From Borreliella garinii (GTDB lineage: Bacteria; Spirochaetota; Spirochaetia; Borreliales; Borreliaceae): 64,000 nucleotides of DNA. The DNA lies in NCBI RefSeq assembly GCF_001922545.1, contig NZ_CP018744.1, positions 806,001 to 870,000 on the forward strand, given 5' to 3'. Both the position numbers and the translations under genes were made by a program. How positions within the stretch are numbered: position 1 is the first letter of the stretch; each line of letters starts with the position of its first letter. The notes below the pieces were generated by a model. It was given only the letters and a program-made list of their open reading frames with translations, was not told the origin of the DNA and did no database searches. This document shows positions 38,336 to 47,157 of the stretch, piece after piece.

Positions 38336-39018
38336 GATTTGTAATTGCATTTTTAATGATTTTAAATCAAGGATTTTCAGGCTTGTTTTCTTTTCCGGAA
38401 GATATTATTTTTGAGAGTTCTTATGAGATTGCAATTAAAAAAGCTCAAAAATTGGATAAAAATGTTTTAATTTTGGTTGGTAGAGATATTAAAGAAAATC
38501 TAATAAAAGATTTTTTAAATTCTTTTAGAAATGATAAAATTATTCACACGGTATCTAGAAAAAATGTTTTTTTAGTTATCGATAAGGATAATGAAATTTT
38601 TAATAAAATTAATTTACAAAAAAGCCCAACTATTTTTTTTGTAGATTCTAAAAATGAGCAAATAAAAGCCGCTTATGTGGGAACTGTTTTAAGTGGTGTT
38701 CAATTCGATAAGGATTTTCTAAACTATGTTATGGGGACTATCAAATCAACAAGTGTTATAAAAAAGCAAAAAAATTATGAAATCAATACTATTAATGAGA
38801 AGATCTTTTTTTACAAAACATTAAAAGGTGATTGGCGATTAAAGCTTGAGGGTAAAGACAGAAAGCTTGTTCTTTTTGATACAGATCTTAAAGAATTTTT
38901 AGTTTTTAAAGATATTGATGAAAACAAGCTTTATGCTATTCCTAAGTCTAGGATTGGTAATATTTATTTTTCATTATTGGGAAATGAGGAATGGAAGCTT
39001 TTTGGAAAAATCAAATAA
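38332..39018 (+). CDS. Exported thioredoxin-fold protein lacking CXXC
   Basis: A signal peptide (MRFVIAFLMILNQGFSGLFS) precedes a thioredoxin-like domain (about 25-140): a helix SSYEIAIKKAQKLDKNVLIL, the strand FLVIDKDNEI and the cis-proline strand SPTIFFVDSK. The active-site cysteines are absent (LVGRDIKENLI occupies that place), so it cannot be a dithiol oxidoreductase. A C-terminal beta-rich extension of about 85 residues has no recognised family. It overlaps the peptidase gene (ATGA) and precedes def, so it sits in a peptide/protein maturation operon. Confidence 0.75.
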   Translation: MRFVIAFLMILNQGFSGLFSFPEDIIFESSYEIAIKKAQKLDKNVLILVGRDIKENLIKDFLNSFRNDKIIHTVSRKNVFLVIDKDNEIFNKINLQKSPTIFFVDSKNEQIKAAYVGTVLSGVQFDKDFLNYVMGTIKSTSVIKKQKNYEINTINEKIFFYKTLKGDWRLKLEGKDRKLVLFDTDLKEFLVFKDIDENKLYAIPKSRIGNIYFSLLGNEEWKLFGKIK

Positions 39019-39051
39019 GTGTCTTTTTTGTTTGAGGGGGGATGAATTTTT

Positions 39052-39549
39052 ATGGAAATGGTATTTTATCCTAATGATTTGCTTCGTGTTAAGACAAAAC
39101 AAATTGATAATATTGATAATAAGATTAGGGATTATGCAAAAAAGATGATAGAATTGATGGATATTAGTGGTGGAGTGGGACTTGCTGCTCCTCAGGTAGG
39201 CCTTGATTTGTCACTTTTTGTAGTTAGAGAGAATCGAATGGCAAAGCCTTTGGTTTTTATTAATCCTTCAATAATAGAAACTTCTTATGAGCTTAATTCT
39301 TATAAAGAAGGATGTTTAAGTATACCAGGGGTTTATTATGATTTAATGAGACCTAAGGGTATTGTGGTAAATTTTTATGATGAGAATGGAAAATCTTTTA
39401 CTATAGAAGATTCTGATTTTTTGGCAAGAATTATTCAACATGAAATGGACCATTTGAATGGAATTCTTTTTATTGATTATTACGAAGAAAGGATCAAAAA
39501 TAAATTGTTAAAGCCTTATATGAAAGAAAGGGGTCTTAATACAAAATGA
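39052..39549 (+). CDS. def: Peptide deformylase
   Basis: This enzyme removes the formyl group from nascent proteins. The 165-residue protein has all three family motifs: GVGLAAPQVG (41-50), EGCLSIPG (metal ligand Cys88) and QHEMDH (metal ligands His130 and His134, catalytic Glu131). The start ATG at 39052 is preceded by GAGGGGGGATG at 39034-39044. It overlaps fmt by four bases, so the enzymes that add and remove the formyl group are translationally coupled. Confidence 0.96.
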   Translation: MEMVFYPNDLLRVKTKQIDNIDNKIRDYAKKMIELMDISGGVGLAAPQVGLDLSLFVVRENRMAKPLVFINPSIIETSYELNSYKEGCLSIPGVYYDLMRPKGIVVNFYDENGKSFTIEDSDFLARIIQHEMDHLNGILFIDYYEERIKNKLLKPYMKERGLNTK

Positions 39550-40493
39550 AAATATTTTTTGTAAGCTCTTCTTCTATTGCTTTAGAAGTTTTTAAGGAGA
39601 TTTTAAGGCATTATGAAGTGGTGGGGGTTTTAACCCTGCCCGATAAACCTAAAGGCAGAGGACAAAAGTTAAGTCAAAATGTAATAAAGGTGGAGGCTAT
39701 TGCTAAAGATATCAAGGTTTTTGATCCCTTGATTCTTGATAACAATACATTAAATTCAATTAGAGATTTGAATCCGGATTTAATGTTGGTTTTTTCTTAT
39801 GGCAAGATATTTAAAAAAGAATTTTTAGATATCTTCCCAATGGGATGTATTAATGTTCATCCTTCTCTTTTGCCTAAATATAGAGGTGTTTCTCCTATTC
39901 AATCTGCAATTTTAAATGGTGATTGTGTTAGCGGTATTACTATTCAGAGTATGGCTTTAGAAATGGATAGTGGCAATATTTTAGTGCAAAAAAATTTTAA
40001 AATAAGATCTTATGATACAAGTTATGATATTTCAAAGCTTGTATCAAGCCTTAGTCCAAGCCTTGTTTTAGAAGCTTTGGAAAAAATTAGTAATGGGTTT
40101 TTAGGAATTCCTCAAAAATCGAGCGAAGCTACCTTTTGTTTTTTTTTAAAAAAAGAATTGGGCTTTATAGACTTTAATTTAAGTGCATTTGAGATTAAAA
40201 ACAGAATTAATGCATGTAATCCTTGGCCACTTGTAAGAGCTAAGCTTGATTGTAGTGACATTATTTTTCATCGTGCTGATTTTTGGGAAATAGATTTATA
40301 TAAAGAGAGAAAAGTAGGAGAAATTGTTGATTTTGATCCCGAAAGAGGATTATTTGTTAATACTGGTAAAGGAATTCTTTTGCTCTTAGAAGTTCAAAGG
40401 CCTGGAAGAAGAGTTTTAGATTTTAAGTCTTTTTATAATGGAAGTAGGCAACTAATAGGACAAGTGTTTTCTTCAGTAGGAGGGATATATTAG
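39546..40493 (+). CDS. fmt: Methionyl-tRNA formyltransferase
   Basis: Fmt formylates initiator Met-tRNA using 10-formyl-tetrahydrofolate. The 315-residue protein has the catalytic set Asn103 and His105 (INVHPSLLPKYRG) and Asp141 (ALEMDSG), followed by the C-terminal OB-like tRNA-binding domain. It overlaps def by four bases. The C-terminal codons for VGGIY contain AGGAGGG (40478-40484), which may serve as ribosome site for the next gene. Confidence 0.95.
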   Translation: MKIFFVSSSSIALEVFKEILRHYEVVGVLTLPDKPKGRGQKLSQNVIKVEAIAKDIKVFDPLILDNNTLNSIRDLNPDLMLVFSYGKIFKKEFLDIFPMGCINVHPSLLPKYRGVSPIQSAILNGDCVSGITIQSMALEMDSGNILVQKNFKIRSYDTSYDISKLVSSLSPSLVLEALEKISNGFLGIPQKSSEATFCFFLKKELGFIDFNLSAFEIKNRINACNPWPLVRAKLDCSDIIFHRADFWEIDLYKERKVGEIVDFDPERGLFVNTGKGILLLLEVQRPGRRVLDFKSFYNGSRQLIGQVFSSVGGIY

Positions 40494-40542
40494 TTTTAAT
40501 AATAATGACAATTTAGAAAATAAATTTTCCAATGGAGAGGAA

Positions 40543-41550
40543 TTGTTTAAAGATAAAATATATTCCCCTCAGAGTGGCGAAAATTGCAATAATGAAGTAT
40601 TAATTTTGCCTAAAGCTACAACCAGGGCATTGCTTTTAGTTATTTTTGGATCTTTAATTGTTTCTTTTGCAATTTTTTTTATGGTTTTGGAAAATAAAGA
40701 GATTGCAGTTGTTCCAAATCTTTATTCTCTTACTCTTGAAGATGCTATTATTGAATTGCAGAGAAAAGAGTTAATTCCGCATATTGAATTTAAATTTTCT
40801 TCAAGTGCTCTTGACAAAGGAAAAGTGATAGAGCAGGGTCCAAAACCAGGAACTGTTTTAAGACATAATAATAAGGTTATAATTTTCATTAGCAAAGGAG
40901 CTATAATAAACAGAGTTGATAGCTTTATTGGCAAAAACATTGATGATGTTATTATCAATTTAAAGGCCAATTCTTTTGATAATTCTAAATTACTTTACCA
41001 CATTGTTAAACCTCTTGAGGTTGAGAGTGAATTGCCAAAAGGAATAATAATTCGTCAGAATCCATCACCGGGGAGTCAAATATCAAGTTTAACAGATCTT
41101 CAATTTTTAATTAGTAAGGGTAAAGATCATTTAGACAAACATATTAAAAATTATATTGGAATTTATTATAAAGATGCGATTGCGTCTCTTCTGAATGATG
41201 GCATTAGCTTTGACCTTGATTTGGCAAATACGGGCGATTTTGGAAATGTTGTTTTTCAGTCTATTCCATCTGGAACCAAAATAAATGAATCAGATAAAAT
41301 TTTAATTACTATTGCAAAGCCCAAGGTTGACAATAAAATTGTTTTTGGAATTTTAACTTATAAATTAAGACAGCATCCATCTTATGTTGATATATCTGTT
41401 AGATTAAAAGGCTTGGATGGTGAAAATTCTTTGATTTATTCTTTTAAGTCAAAAGGAGGTCTGATTAAATTGCCTTATGAGGTCTACAAAGGCTCTATTA
41501 TTGAACTTTATATATATGATAAGCTTATAAATCAAACAGTTATAAATTGA
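40543..41550 (+). CDS. Membrane-anchored protein with three PASTA domains
   Basis: The protein has a short cytoplasmic tail, one membrane helix (about 28-49) and three PASTA modules (about 54-115, 117-190 and 193-255), each ending in a VIIFISKG-type strand. A beta-rich C-terminal tail follows. PASTA domains bind peptidoglycan or muropeptides and usually belong to Ser/Thr kinases or penicillin-binding proteins, but no kinase or transpeptidase domain is present. The start is TTG 40543 with GGAG at 40534-40537. The frame is open further upstream, and an ATT start at 40489 under AGGAGGG would add 18 residues. Confidence 0.87.
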   Translation: MFKDKIYSPQSGENCNNEVLILPKATTRALLLVIFGSLIVSFAIFFMVLENKEIAVVPNLYSLTLEDAIIELQRKELIPHIEFKFSSSALDKGKVIEQGPKPGTVLRHNNKVIIFISKGAIINRVDSFIGKNIDDVIINLKANSFDNSKLLYHIVKPLEVESELPKGIIIRQNPSPGSQISSLTDLQFLISKGKDHLDKHIKNYIGIYYKDAIASLLNDGISFDLDLANTGDFGNVVFQSIPSGTKINESDKILITIAKPKVDNKIVFGILTYKLRQHPSYVDISVRLKGLDGENSLIYSFKSKGGLIKLPYEVYKGSIIELYIYDKLINQTVIN

Positions 41551-41601
41551 TTGTGTTTAAATGGATTGACTTAAAGTAATAAAAAAACTTCTAACATAAA
41601 A

Positions 41602-42318
41602 TCACACATTAATTAGTTTTGATGCAGTAATAATAGATGCAGCAATTATGGCTGTTTCTGTTCTTAGGATGTTTGATGATATGTTGCAAGAGGAAAAATT
41701 ATATTGCGTTATTAATTGTTTCTCTTTTTCTGTAAACCCTCTCTCGGGTCCCACAATAATGGTTGCATTGTTTACTTGCTCTATGTCAATTAATTTTTTT
41801 TTACTATCTTTTTCAAGCAATATTTTTATTTCAAAATTTTCTTGTTTAATATATTTAAGGCTTTCCTTTAAATTTTTCATAATTTTTATTTTTGGCAAAT
41901 ATGTCACTCCCCCTTGCATTGCTCCGGCTATTAAATGTTTTTCGTAATCATTATTTTTAAATATTTTAGAATTTAAATATGATTTTTCAGTAAGCTCGGT
42001 GTTAAAAAAAATTATTTCGTATATTCCAATACTAGCAAGTTCTTTTATGATTCTTCTGGCAACAATTGGTCTTATCATTCCAATTAGTACATTTAATTTT
42101 TTGAGTTTATTAGATTCTCCTATTTTAAAGATTTTCTTGAAAAATAGTTTTTTATCTTTTTTGTAAATGCAATGGTAAATGTTTTTTTCTCCAAGAATGC
42201 CAAATTTGAATTTGTCGTTATCTTTTAATTTTAAGATTTTAACAAGATGTTCTGCTCTGGTGTCATTTAGTGAAATTCCTGTTTTAAATTCATTAAAAGT
42301 TATTAACATTAGATTCAT
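41602..42318 (-). CDS. rsmE: 16S rRNA m3U1498 methyltransferase RsmE
   Basis: RsmE is a SPOUT methyltransferase that methylates N3 of U1498 in 16S rRNA. The 238-residue protein has an N-terminal PUA-like domain (DTRAEHLVKILKLKDND) and the C-terminal knot with the SAM-binding IVGPERGFTEKE and the final NILRTETAIIAASII. It is a lone minus-strand gene, divergent from trxA and convergent with the PASTA gene across 51 bases in which I see no clear terminator. Confidence 0.92.
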   Translation of the reverse strand: MNLMLITFNEFKTGISLNDTRAEHLVKILKLKDNDKFKFGILGEKNIYHCIYKKDKKLFFKKIFKIGESNKLKKLNVLIGMIRPIVARRIIKELASIGIYEIIFFNTELTEKSYLNSKIFKNNDYEKHLIAGAMQGGVTYLPKIKIMKNLKESLKYIKQENFEIKILLEKDSKKKLIDIEQVNNATIIVGPERGFTEKEKQLITQYNFSSCNISSNILRTETAIIAASIITASKLINV

Positions 42319-42331
42319 TTCTTATAATTCC

Positions 42332-42361
42332 TTATTATTAATATTGTATTTGTGATATAAT
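42332..42361 (+). promoter_or_regulatory. trxA promoter with consensus extended -10
   Basis: TGATATAAT (42353-42361) is a perfect extended -10. TTATTA (42332-42337) lies 18 bases upstream as a weak -35. The start near 42368 is 23 bases before the trxA ATG, and the leader contains the G-rich AGGGGGG (42372-42378). Confidence 0.6.
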
Positions 42362-42390
42362 TTTAGTCGATAGGGGGGCATGTATAATAT

Positions 42391-42744
42391 ATGGCTATTT
42401 CTTTAACCAAAGAAGATTTTGTTGCTAAAGTTTTTGATTATAAGAATAATAAAGAGTGGAGTTTTAGAGGCAAGAGGCCTGCAATAATTGATTTTTATGC
42501 TGATTGGTGTGGTCCATGTAAAATGCTTTCTCCGATTTTTGAAAAACTTTCAAAAAAGTATGAGAATAGAATTGATTTTTACAAAGTAGATACAGATAAA
42601 GAGCAAGATGTTGCTTCTGTGTTTGGAATTAAAAGTCTTCCAACTATTCTTTTTATTCCTGTTGATGGCAAACCAAAGGTTTCTGTTGGCTTTTTACAAG
42701 AAGATGCTTTTGAAAATATAATTAAGGATTTTTTTGGTTTTTAG
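42391..42744 (+). CDS. trxA: Thioredoxin
   Basis: This is a small cytoplasmic dithiol reductant. The 117-residue protein has the WCGPC active site (Cys40 and Cys43) after IIDFYADWC, and the cis-proline loop SLPTILF. The N-terminus is slightly longer than in E. coli. The ribosome site AGGGGGG is 12 bases from the ATG, which is long. Its promoter is strong, while the (AATT)6 tract after it separates it from ybeY. Confidence 0.95.
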   Translation: MAISLTKEDFVAKVFDYKNNKEWSFRGKRPAIIDFYADWCGPCKMLSPIFEKLSKKYENRIDFYKVDTDKEQDVASVFGIKSLPTILFIPVDGKPKVSVGFLQEDAFENIIKDFFGF

Positions 42745-42760
42745 TTTGCAAAATAAAATA

Positions 42761-42784
42761 AATTAATTAATTAATTAATTAATT
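42761..42784. repeat. (AATT)6 tetranucleotide tract
   Basis: Six perfect copies of AATT lie between trxA and ybeY, ending 60 bases before the ybeY start. The tract is self-complementary. No clear promoter is positioned so that its length would obviously set a spacer. Confidence 0.9.
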
Positions 42785-42844
42785 GCTATAACTATTAATT
42801 TGTTTTTGTAAGTTATATATGGATTATTCTAGGGTATAGTTAAT

Positions 42845-43303
42845 TTGTCGAAATCTGATTTGAATTTATTGGTAGAAAATATTAAATTTGAACATCTTAG
42901 TGTTTTTCATGATTTTATTTTATCTGTTTTAAATACTCTTTCTATTGTTGATTTTGAACTTTCGGTGATTCTTTGTGATAATGTTTATATACAAAAATTG
43001 AACAATAAATTTAGAAACAAGAACGAGCCAACCGATGTTCTTTCTTTTAATTATAATGAACCTAACGAAGATTTGGTTGATGGTATAAATTATAAAATAC
43101 AAGGAGATATTATAATATCTTTTGAATATTTAAAATTTAGTGCTCAAGAGTTTAATGTTGAAATTTATGAAGAACTTCAACGTGTCACTATTCATGGGAT
43201 TTTACATTTAATGGGACATAATCATGAAACTAATGATTTTCAAAAGGAAGGTATGTTGATTCTTCAAGAAAATGTCTTAAGAAAAAATAAAAGGATATTT
43301 TAG
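42845..43303 (+). CDS. ybeY: Endoribonuclease YbeY
   Basis: YbeY is a zinc-dependent RNase involved in 16S rRNA 3'-end maturation and ribosome quality control. The 152-residue protein has the signature [11 protein letters not shown] with zinc ligands His117, His121 and His127, and the upstream [10 protein letters not shown]. The start is TTG 42845 with AGGG at 42831-42834. The corC ATG follows its stop immediately, so the two are coupled. Confidence 0.93.
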   Translation: MSKSDLNLLVENIKFEHLSVFHDFILSVLNTLSIVDFELSVILCDNVYIQKLNNKFRNKNEPTDVLSFNYNEPNEDLVDGINYKIQGDIIISFEYLKFSAQEFNVEIYEELQRVTIHGILHLMGHNHETNDFQKEGMLILQENVLRKNKRIF

Positions 43304-44083
43304 ATGTTGGGATTTTTTAATTTTAAAAACAAAAAGAAGAAAAAAGGAAGCCCAAAAAATGATCTTGAAGATAAGTCGAATATTGAAACTTCTTTGATAA
43401 AAAATTTTAATGCTCTTAAAGAGACTATTGTAAAAGAGATTATGGTTCCTAGGATAGGGGTTATATTTGTTGATTATGCTAAGAGTAAGGACGAGCTTTT
43501 AAAGGTTGTGACATCTAGCAGTCATTCGAGATTTCCTGTTTATCATGCTACTATTGACAATATTGTTGGGATAATTCATACAAGAGATGTACTATTGCAT
43601 ATGTGTAAAAAAGATTTCTATGAAATAGATTTAAAAGATATTATGCGAAAGGTTATGTTTGTCCCTGAAAGCAAAAAAACAGACTCTCTTTTAAAAGAAT
43701 TTCAAGAAAATCACGTTCATATTGCAATTGTAGTTGATGAGTATGGTGGTGTTTCAGGGCTTGTAACTCTTGAAGATATTCTAGAAGAGATAGTGGGCGA
43801 CATTCAGGATGAATTTGACAATGAGCTTGATGAAATAGTTCGTCTTGATGATGGATCTTATCTTTGTGATGCGAGAATTTTGATAGAGGATTTAAATGAG
43901 AAGCTTAATTTAAATTTACCAAATGGAGACTTTGATACTCTTGGCGGTTTCGTTTATGATCTTTTTGGGAGGATTCCTTTGAAAAATGAAAAGGTTGAAT
44001 ACAATAATTTAGTTTTTTCGATTAAAAACATGCATCAAAGAAATATTAAGGTGATAAAGATTTCCGAGAAGGAAGGCTTATGA
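43304..44083 (+). CDS. CorC/TlyC-type CBS-domain protein
   Basis: The 259-residue protein has a basic N-terminus, two CBS domains (about 45-165, with MVPRIGV, HSRFPVYHATIDNIVGIIHTRDVL and VDEYGGVSGLVTLEDILEEIVGDI) and the C-terminal transporter-associated CorC_HlyC domain (DGSYLCDARILIEDLNEKL ... LGGFVYDLFGRIP). There is no membrane DUF21 domain, so it is cytosolic or works with a separate transporter. The family is linked to magnesium/cobalt efflux; the older hemolysin label is not supported. It overlaps the next gene by four bases. Confidence 0.88.
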   Translation: MLGFFNFKNKKKKKGSPKNDLEDKSNIETSLIKNFNALKETIVKEIMVPRIGVIFVDYAKSKDELLKVVTSSSHSRFPVYHATIDNIVGIIHTRDVLLHMCKKDFYEIDLKDIMRKVMFVPESKKTDSLLKEFQENHVHIAIVVDEYGGVSGLVTLEDILEEIVGDIQDEFDNELDEIVRLDDGSYLCDARILIEDLNEKLNLNLPNGDFDTLGGFVYDLFGRIPLKNEKVEYNNLVFSIKNMHQRNIKVIKISEKEGL

Positions 44084-46050
44084 ATTTTAATCGATTTTTA
44101 ATGTTATTCCTTTTTAACTTTAGTGTTCTATTGGGCAGTGACACCACAGCATTAGGACATTATCAAAAGGCTCATGAATATTATTTGTCTAAAAGGTATT
44201 ATGATGCTATTGATGAGCTTGTTGAGGCTATAAAAATTAATCCCAATTATTATGAAGCTTATAAATTTATTGCATCAATTTATTATTCTCTTAAGATATA
44301 TACTCAAGCACAATTTTTTATAGAAAAAGCTTATAAAATGTCTAACGAAGACATTGAGTATAAAATTCTTTATGCAAATATATTATTAAAAAATAATAAA
44401 ATTGATCAAGCAAAAAAAATCTATTCTGAGGTTTTAGTTAAACAGAGAAATAATATTGATGCTTTAGTTGGCCTTGCTTCGATTTTTGAACAAAATGGCT
44501 TATTCATAGCTGCCGCTAATTATTATTTATCTATTCTTGATTATAGTCAAAATAATTATAGTGCGTTTGAACATCTTATTGATATTTATCAAAGACTAGG
44601 AATGCATGACAAGATTAGACATTTGATAAATAAAGTCAGAGTAAATTTTTTATCTTTTCCAGATTTTCATAAAAGAGTAGCTGAATTTTATATTAGCATT
44701 AATAATTTAGGGCTTGCCGAAAAGTATGCTTTAAATTATTTAGCTTTAATTGAAAGTTCTTATAAAGATTTTGGAGTTGTTGGTGCATATCGATTACTTG
44801 CGCTTGTTTATCTTCATGAATTTAAATATGAGGATGCAATAGAATCATTGCAGAAAGCTATTTTGGTTAATAAAGACTCTGATGAACTTTATTATTTATT
44901 GGGATATTCTTACTTAAAATTTGGGGATATTGAAAAGGCTATTTTAAATTTAGAACGAGCTAAAAATCTTAAAAAAGATTTAGAATTTTATAATATTGCT
45001 CTTGAGGAGAGTTTTTTTGCGTCGAATTTTAGAAATTTTTTGAAAAACAATTCCAATGCTAAAATTTCTAAGCATTATGAAAATGAAGGATTTAAAGCTT
45101 TTAAATCTTTGGATTTAAACAAAGCATTGTTTAATGCAAAAAATGCTATTGATATCTGGCCTGATAATGACAGCGCCAGGTTTTTGCTTTCAAAAATTTA
45201 CAAGCTTATGAATTTAGATATTATGGCTTATGAGCAGCTTTTTTATTTAGTTAAACAGAGAAATTCTACTGATTCTAGAATTTTGGATTTTTATGATGTT
45301 GTGTCTTTTGATGTTAGAAAGTCTTTATTTTATAAATATGGATATAAAAGCATTGCTGATTTTAATAAACTTTACGATGACAGAATGGTTTATAGAATGG
45401 CTATTTTTACTCAAAGTGAAAATAAATTTTTTGGGGCAAACGATTTAATATTAAGATACGCTGAAAGGGTGCTTGAGCGTAATTTGAATATAGAAATAGT
45501 TAACTATAATTTTGATTACAATAAAAATAGAGACTATTTGATTAATAATTTTTCCGAAGGATTTTCTTATTCAAGAAATAATAATTTGGATTTATTTTTA
45601 ATTTTTGATTTTAAGGCAGATATTTTGAAAAATACAGCTACTTTTTTAGTTAATGTTTTTTCGGGGAAAACAGGAATTAAGGTTGGTTCTTTTTCTTATG
45701 ATGTGGGAGGTGTTAATTATTTAAGCAATGCTTTAAATTCCTTTTCTAAAGATTTTCATGATTATTTGCCCAAAAAGGGAAAGATCCTTCAAATTAAAAA
45801 TGACGATGCTCTTGTTAATCTTGGTCAAGTAAACGGTGTTTTAAAAGGTGATATTTTTTTGATTCTTAAAGAAGGTGCTTTAAATGGTGAAACTAGAGAT
45901 TCTAATTTTATTGTTTATAAAAGGTCAGATATTTTGGGGGAGATTTTAATTGAGGATACAAGTGATTATATTTCCAGAGGTACTATAAAATCTTCTACCT
46001 TTTTAAAGGATTATATTCAAGAGGGAGCCACTGTGCTTGTAAAAAGATAG
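44080..46050 (+). CDS. Secreted TPR protein
   Basis: A signal peptide (MLFLFNFSVLLGS) is followed by tandem TPR units through most of the first 400 residues (for example AHEYYLSKRYYDAIDELVEAIKINPNYYEAYKF-type and YLLGYSYLKFGDIEKAILNLERA). The C-terminal third is a different beta-rich domain that ends IQEGATVLVKR. It is probably periplasmic and a protein-interaction scaffold, but I cannot name partners. It is the last gene of the ybeY-corC unit; the gap promoter follows directly after its stop. Confidence 0.8.
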   Translation: MNFNRFLMLFLFNFSVLLGSDTTALGHYQKAHEYYLSKRYYDAIDELVEAIKINPNYYEAYKFIASIYYSLKIYTQAQFFIEKAYKMSNEDIEYKILYANILLKNNKIDQAKKIYSEVLVKQRNNIDALVGLASIFEQNGLFIAAANYYLSILDYSQNNYSAFEHLIDIYQRLGMHDKIRHLINKVRVNFLSFPDFHKRVAEFYISINNLGLAEKYALNYLALIESSYKDFGVVGAYRLLALVYLHEFKYEDAIESLQKAILVNKDSDELYYLLGYSYLKFGDIEKAILNLERAKNLKKDLEFYNIALEESFFASNFRNFLKNNSNAKISKHYENEGFKAFKSLDLNKALFNAKNAIDIWPDNDSARFLLSKIYKLMNLDIMAYEQLFYLVKQRNSTDSRILDFYDVVSFDVRKSLFYKYGYKSIADFNKLYDDRMVYRMAIFTQSENKFFGANDLILRYAERVLERNLNIEIVNYNFDYNKNRDYLINNFSEGFSYSRNNNLDLFLIFDFKADILKNTATFLVNVFSGKTGIKVGSFSYDVGGVNYLSNALNSFSKDFHDYLPKKGKILQIKNDDALVNLGQVNGVLKGDIFLILKEGALNGETRDSNFIVYKRSDILGEILIEDTSDYISRGTIKSSTFLKDYIQEGATVLVKR

Positions 46051-46051
46051 T

Positions 46052-46081
46052 TTGACACTCGTTATTAATTTATGATTTAAT
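46052..46081 (+). promoter_or_regulatory. Strong promoter of the glycolytic operon
   Basis: A consensus -35 TTGACA (46052-46057), an 18-base spacer and an extended -10 TGATTTAAT (TTTAAT at 46076-46081) lie immediately after the TPR gene's stop. The start near 46088 gives a 37-base leader with TTGGAGG before gap. Confidence 0.7.
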
Positions 46082-46124
46082 AAATCTAGTAAGAATAAAA
46101 TCAAAAAAAATTGGAGGATTTTGT

Positions 46125-47132
46125 ATGAAATTGGCTATTAATGGTTTTGGTCGTATTGGTAGAAATGTTTTTAAGATTGCTTTTGAAAGAGGAATTGATG
46201 TTGTGGCAATAAATGATTTAACAGATCCTAAAACCCTTGCACATCTTTTAAAGTATGATTCGACTTTTGGAGTATATAATAAAAAAGTTGAGTCAAGAGA
46301 TGGCGCTATTGTTGTGGATGGAAGAGAAATAAAAATTATTGCAGAGAGAGATCCAAAAAATCTTCCTTGGGCAAAGCTTGGAATCGATGTTGTAATTGAA
46401 TCAACAGGTGTTTTTTCATCAGCAACTGGTGATAGGGGGGGATATCTTGATCATGTTAATCATGCTGGGGCTAAGAAAGTTATTTTAACAGTTCCTGCTA
46501 AGGACGAGATTAAAACAATAGTTCTTGGTGTAAATGATCAGGATATTAATTCTGATTTAAAGGCTGTATCAAATGCTTCATGCACAACTAATTGTTTGGC
46601 TCCTCTTGCAAAAGTACTTCATGAATCATTTGGAATTGAACATGGACTTATGACAACTGTTCATGCTTATACTAATGATCAAAGAATTTTGGATCTTCCC
46701 CATTCTGATCTTAGACGAGCAAGGGCTGCTGCACTTTCTATTATTCCAACTTCAACTGGTGCTGCAAAAGCAGTTGGACTTGTTTTGCCTGAACTTAAGG
46801 GAAAGTTGAATGGGACTTCAATGAGGGTGCCTGTGCCAACAGGTTCAATTGTTGATCTTACGGTTCAGCTCAAGAAAAAAGATGTTACCAAAGAAGAGAT
46901 TAATCTTGCTCTCAAGAAGGCATCAGAAACGCCTGAGCTTAAAGGTATTTTAGGGTATACAGAAGATCCAATTGTATCTTCAGATATAAAGGGAAATTCT
47001 CACTCTTCTATTGTTGATGGTCTTGAGACAATGGTTCTTGAAAATGGGTTTGCAAAGGTGTTGTCATGGTATGACAATGAATTTGGATATTCTACAAGAG
47101 TGGTTGATCTTGCTCAAAAATTGGTGAAATAA
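46125..47132 (+). CDS. gap: Glyceraldehyde-3-phosphate dehydrogenase
   Basis: This enzyme oxidises glyceraldehyde-3-phosphate to 1,3-bisphosphoglycerate with NAD. The 335-residue protein has INGFGRIGR (5-13), the active-site SNASCTTNC with Cys153, the [10 protein letters not shown] stretch (His) and the C-terminal [10 protein letters not shown]. It is the first gene of a glycolytic operon and has a near-consensus promoter and a strong ribosome site, both consistent with high expression. Confidence 0.97.
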   Translation: MKLAINGFGRIGRNVFKIAFERGIDVVAINDLTDPKTLAHLLKYDSTFGVYNKKVESRDGAIVVDGREIKIIAERDPKNLPWAKLGIDVVIESTGVFSSATGDRGGYLDHVNHAGAKKVILTVPAKDEIKTIVLGVNDQDINSDLKAVSNASCTTNCLAPLAKVLHESFGIEHGLMTTVHAYTNDQRILDLPHSDLRRARAAALSIIPTSTGAAKAVGLVLPELKGKLNGTSMRVPVPTGSIVDLTVQLKKKDVTKEEINLALKKASETPELKGILGYTEDPIVSSDIKGNSHSSIVDGLETMVLENGFAKVLSWYDNEFGYSTRVVDLAQKLVK

Positions 47133-47157
47133 GTAGAAATATTTGTAAGGTAATAAA

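Noticed and set aside
41551..41601. A terminator between the PASTA gene and rsmE
   Set aside because: A T-rich stretch exists on the minus strand, but no stable stem could be found.
42761..42784. The AATT tract as a CRISPR-like or origin iteron array
   Set aside because: It is a simple tetranucleotide microsatellite with no spacers and no replication genes nearby.
46435..46441. G7 run in gap (and another at 63481-63487 in plsC) as phase-variable tracts
   Set aside because: Seven Gs are shorter, lie in conserved codons of essential genes, and are less likely to vary than the G9 in comM.
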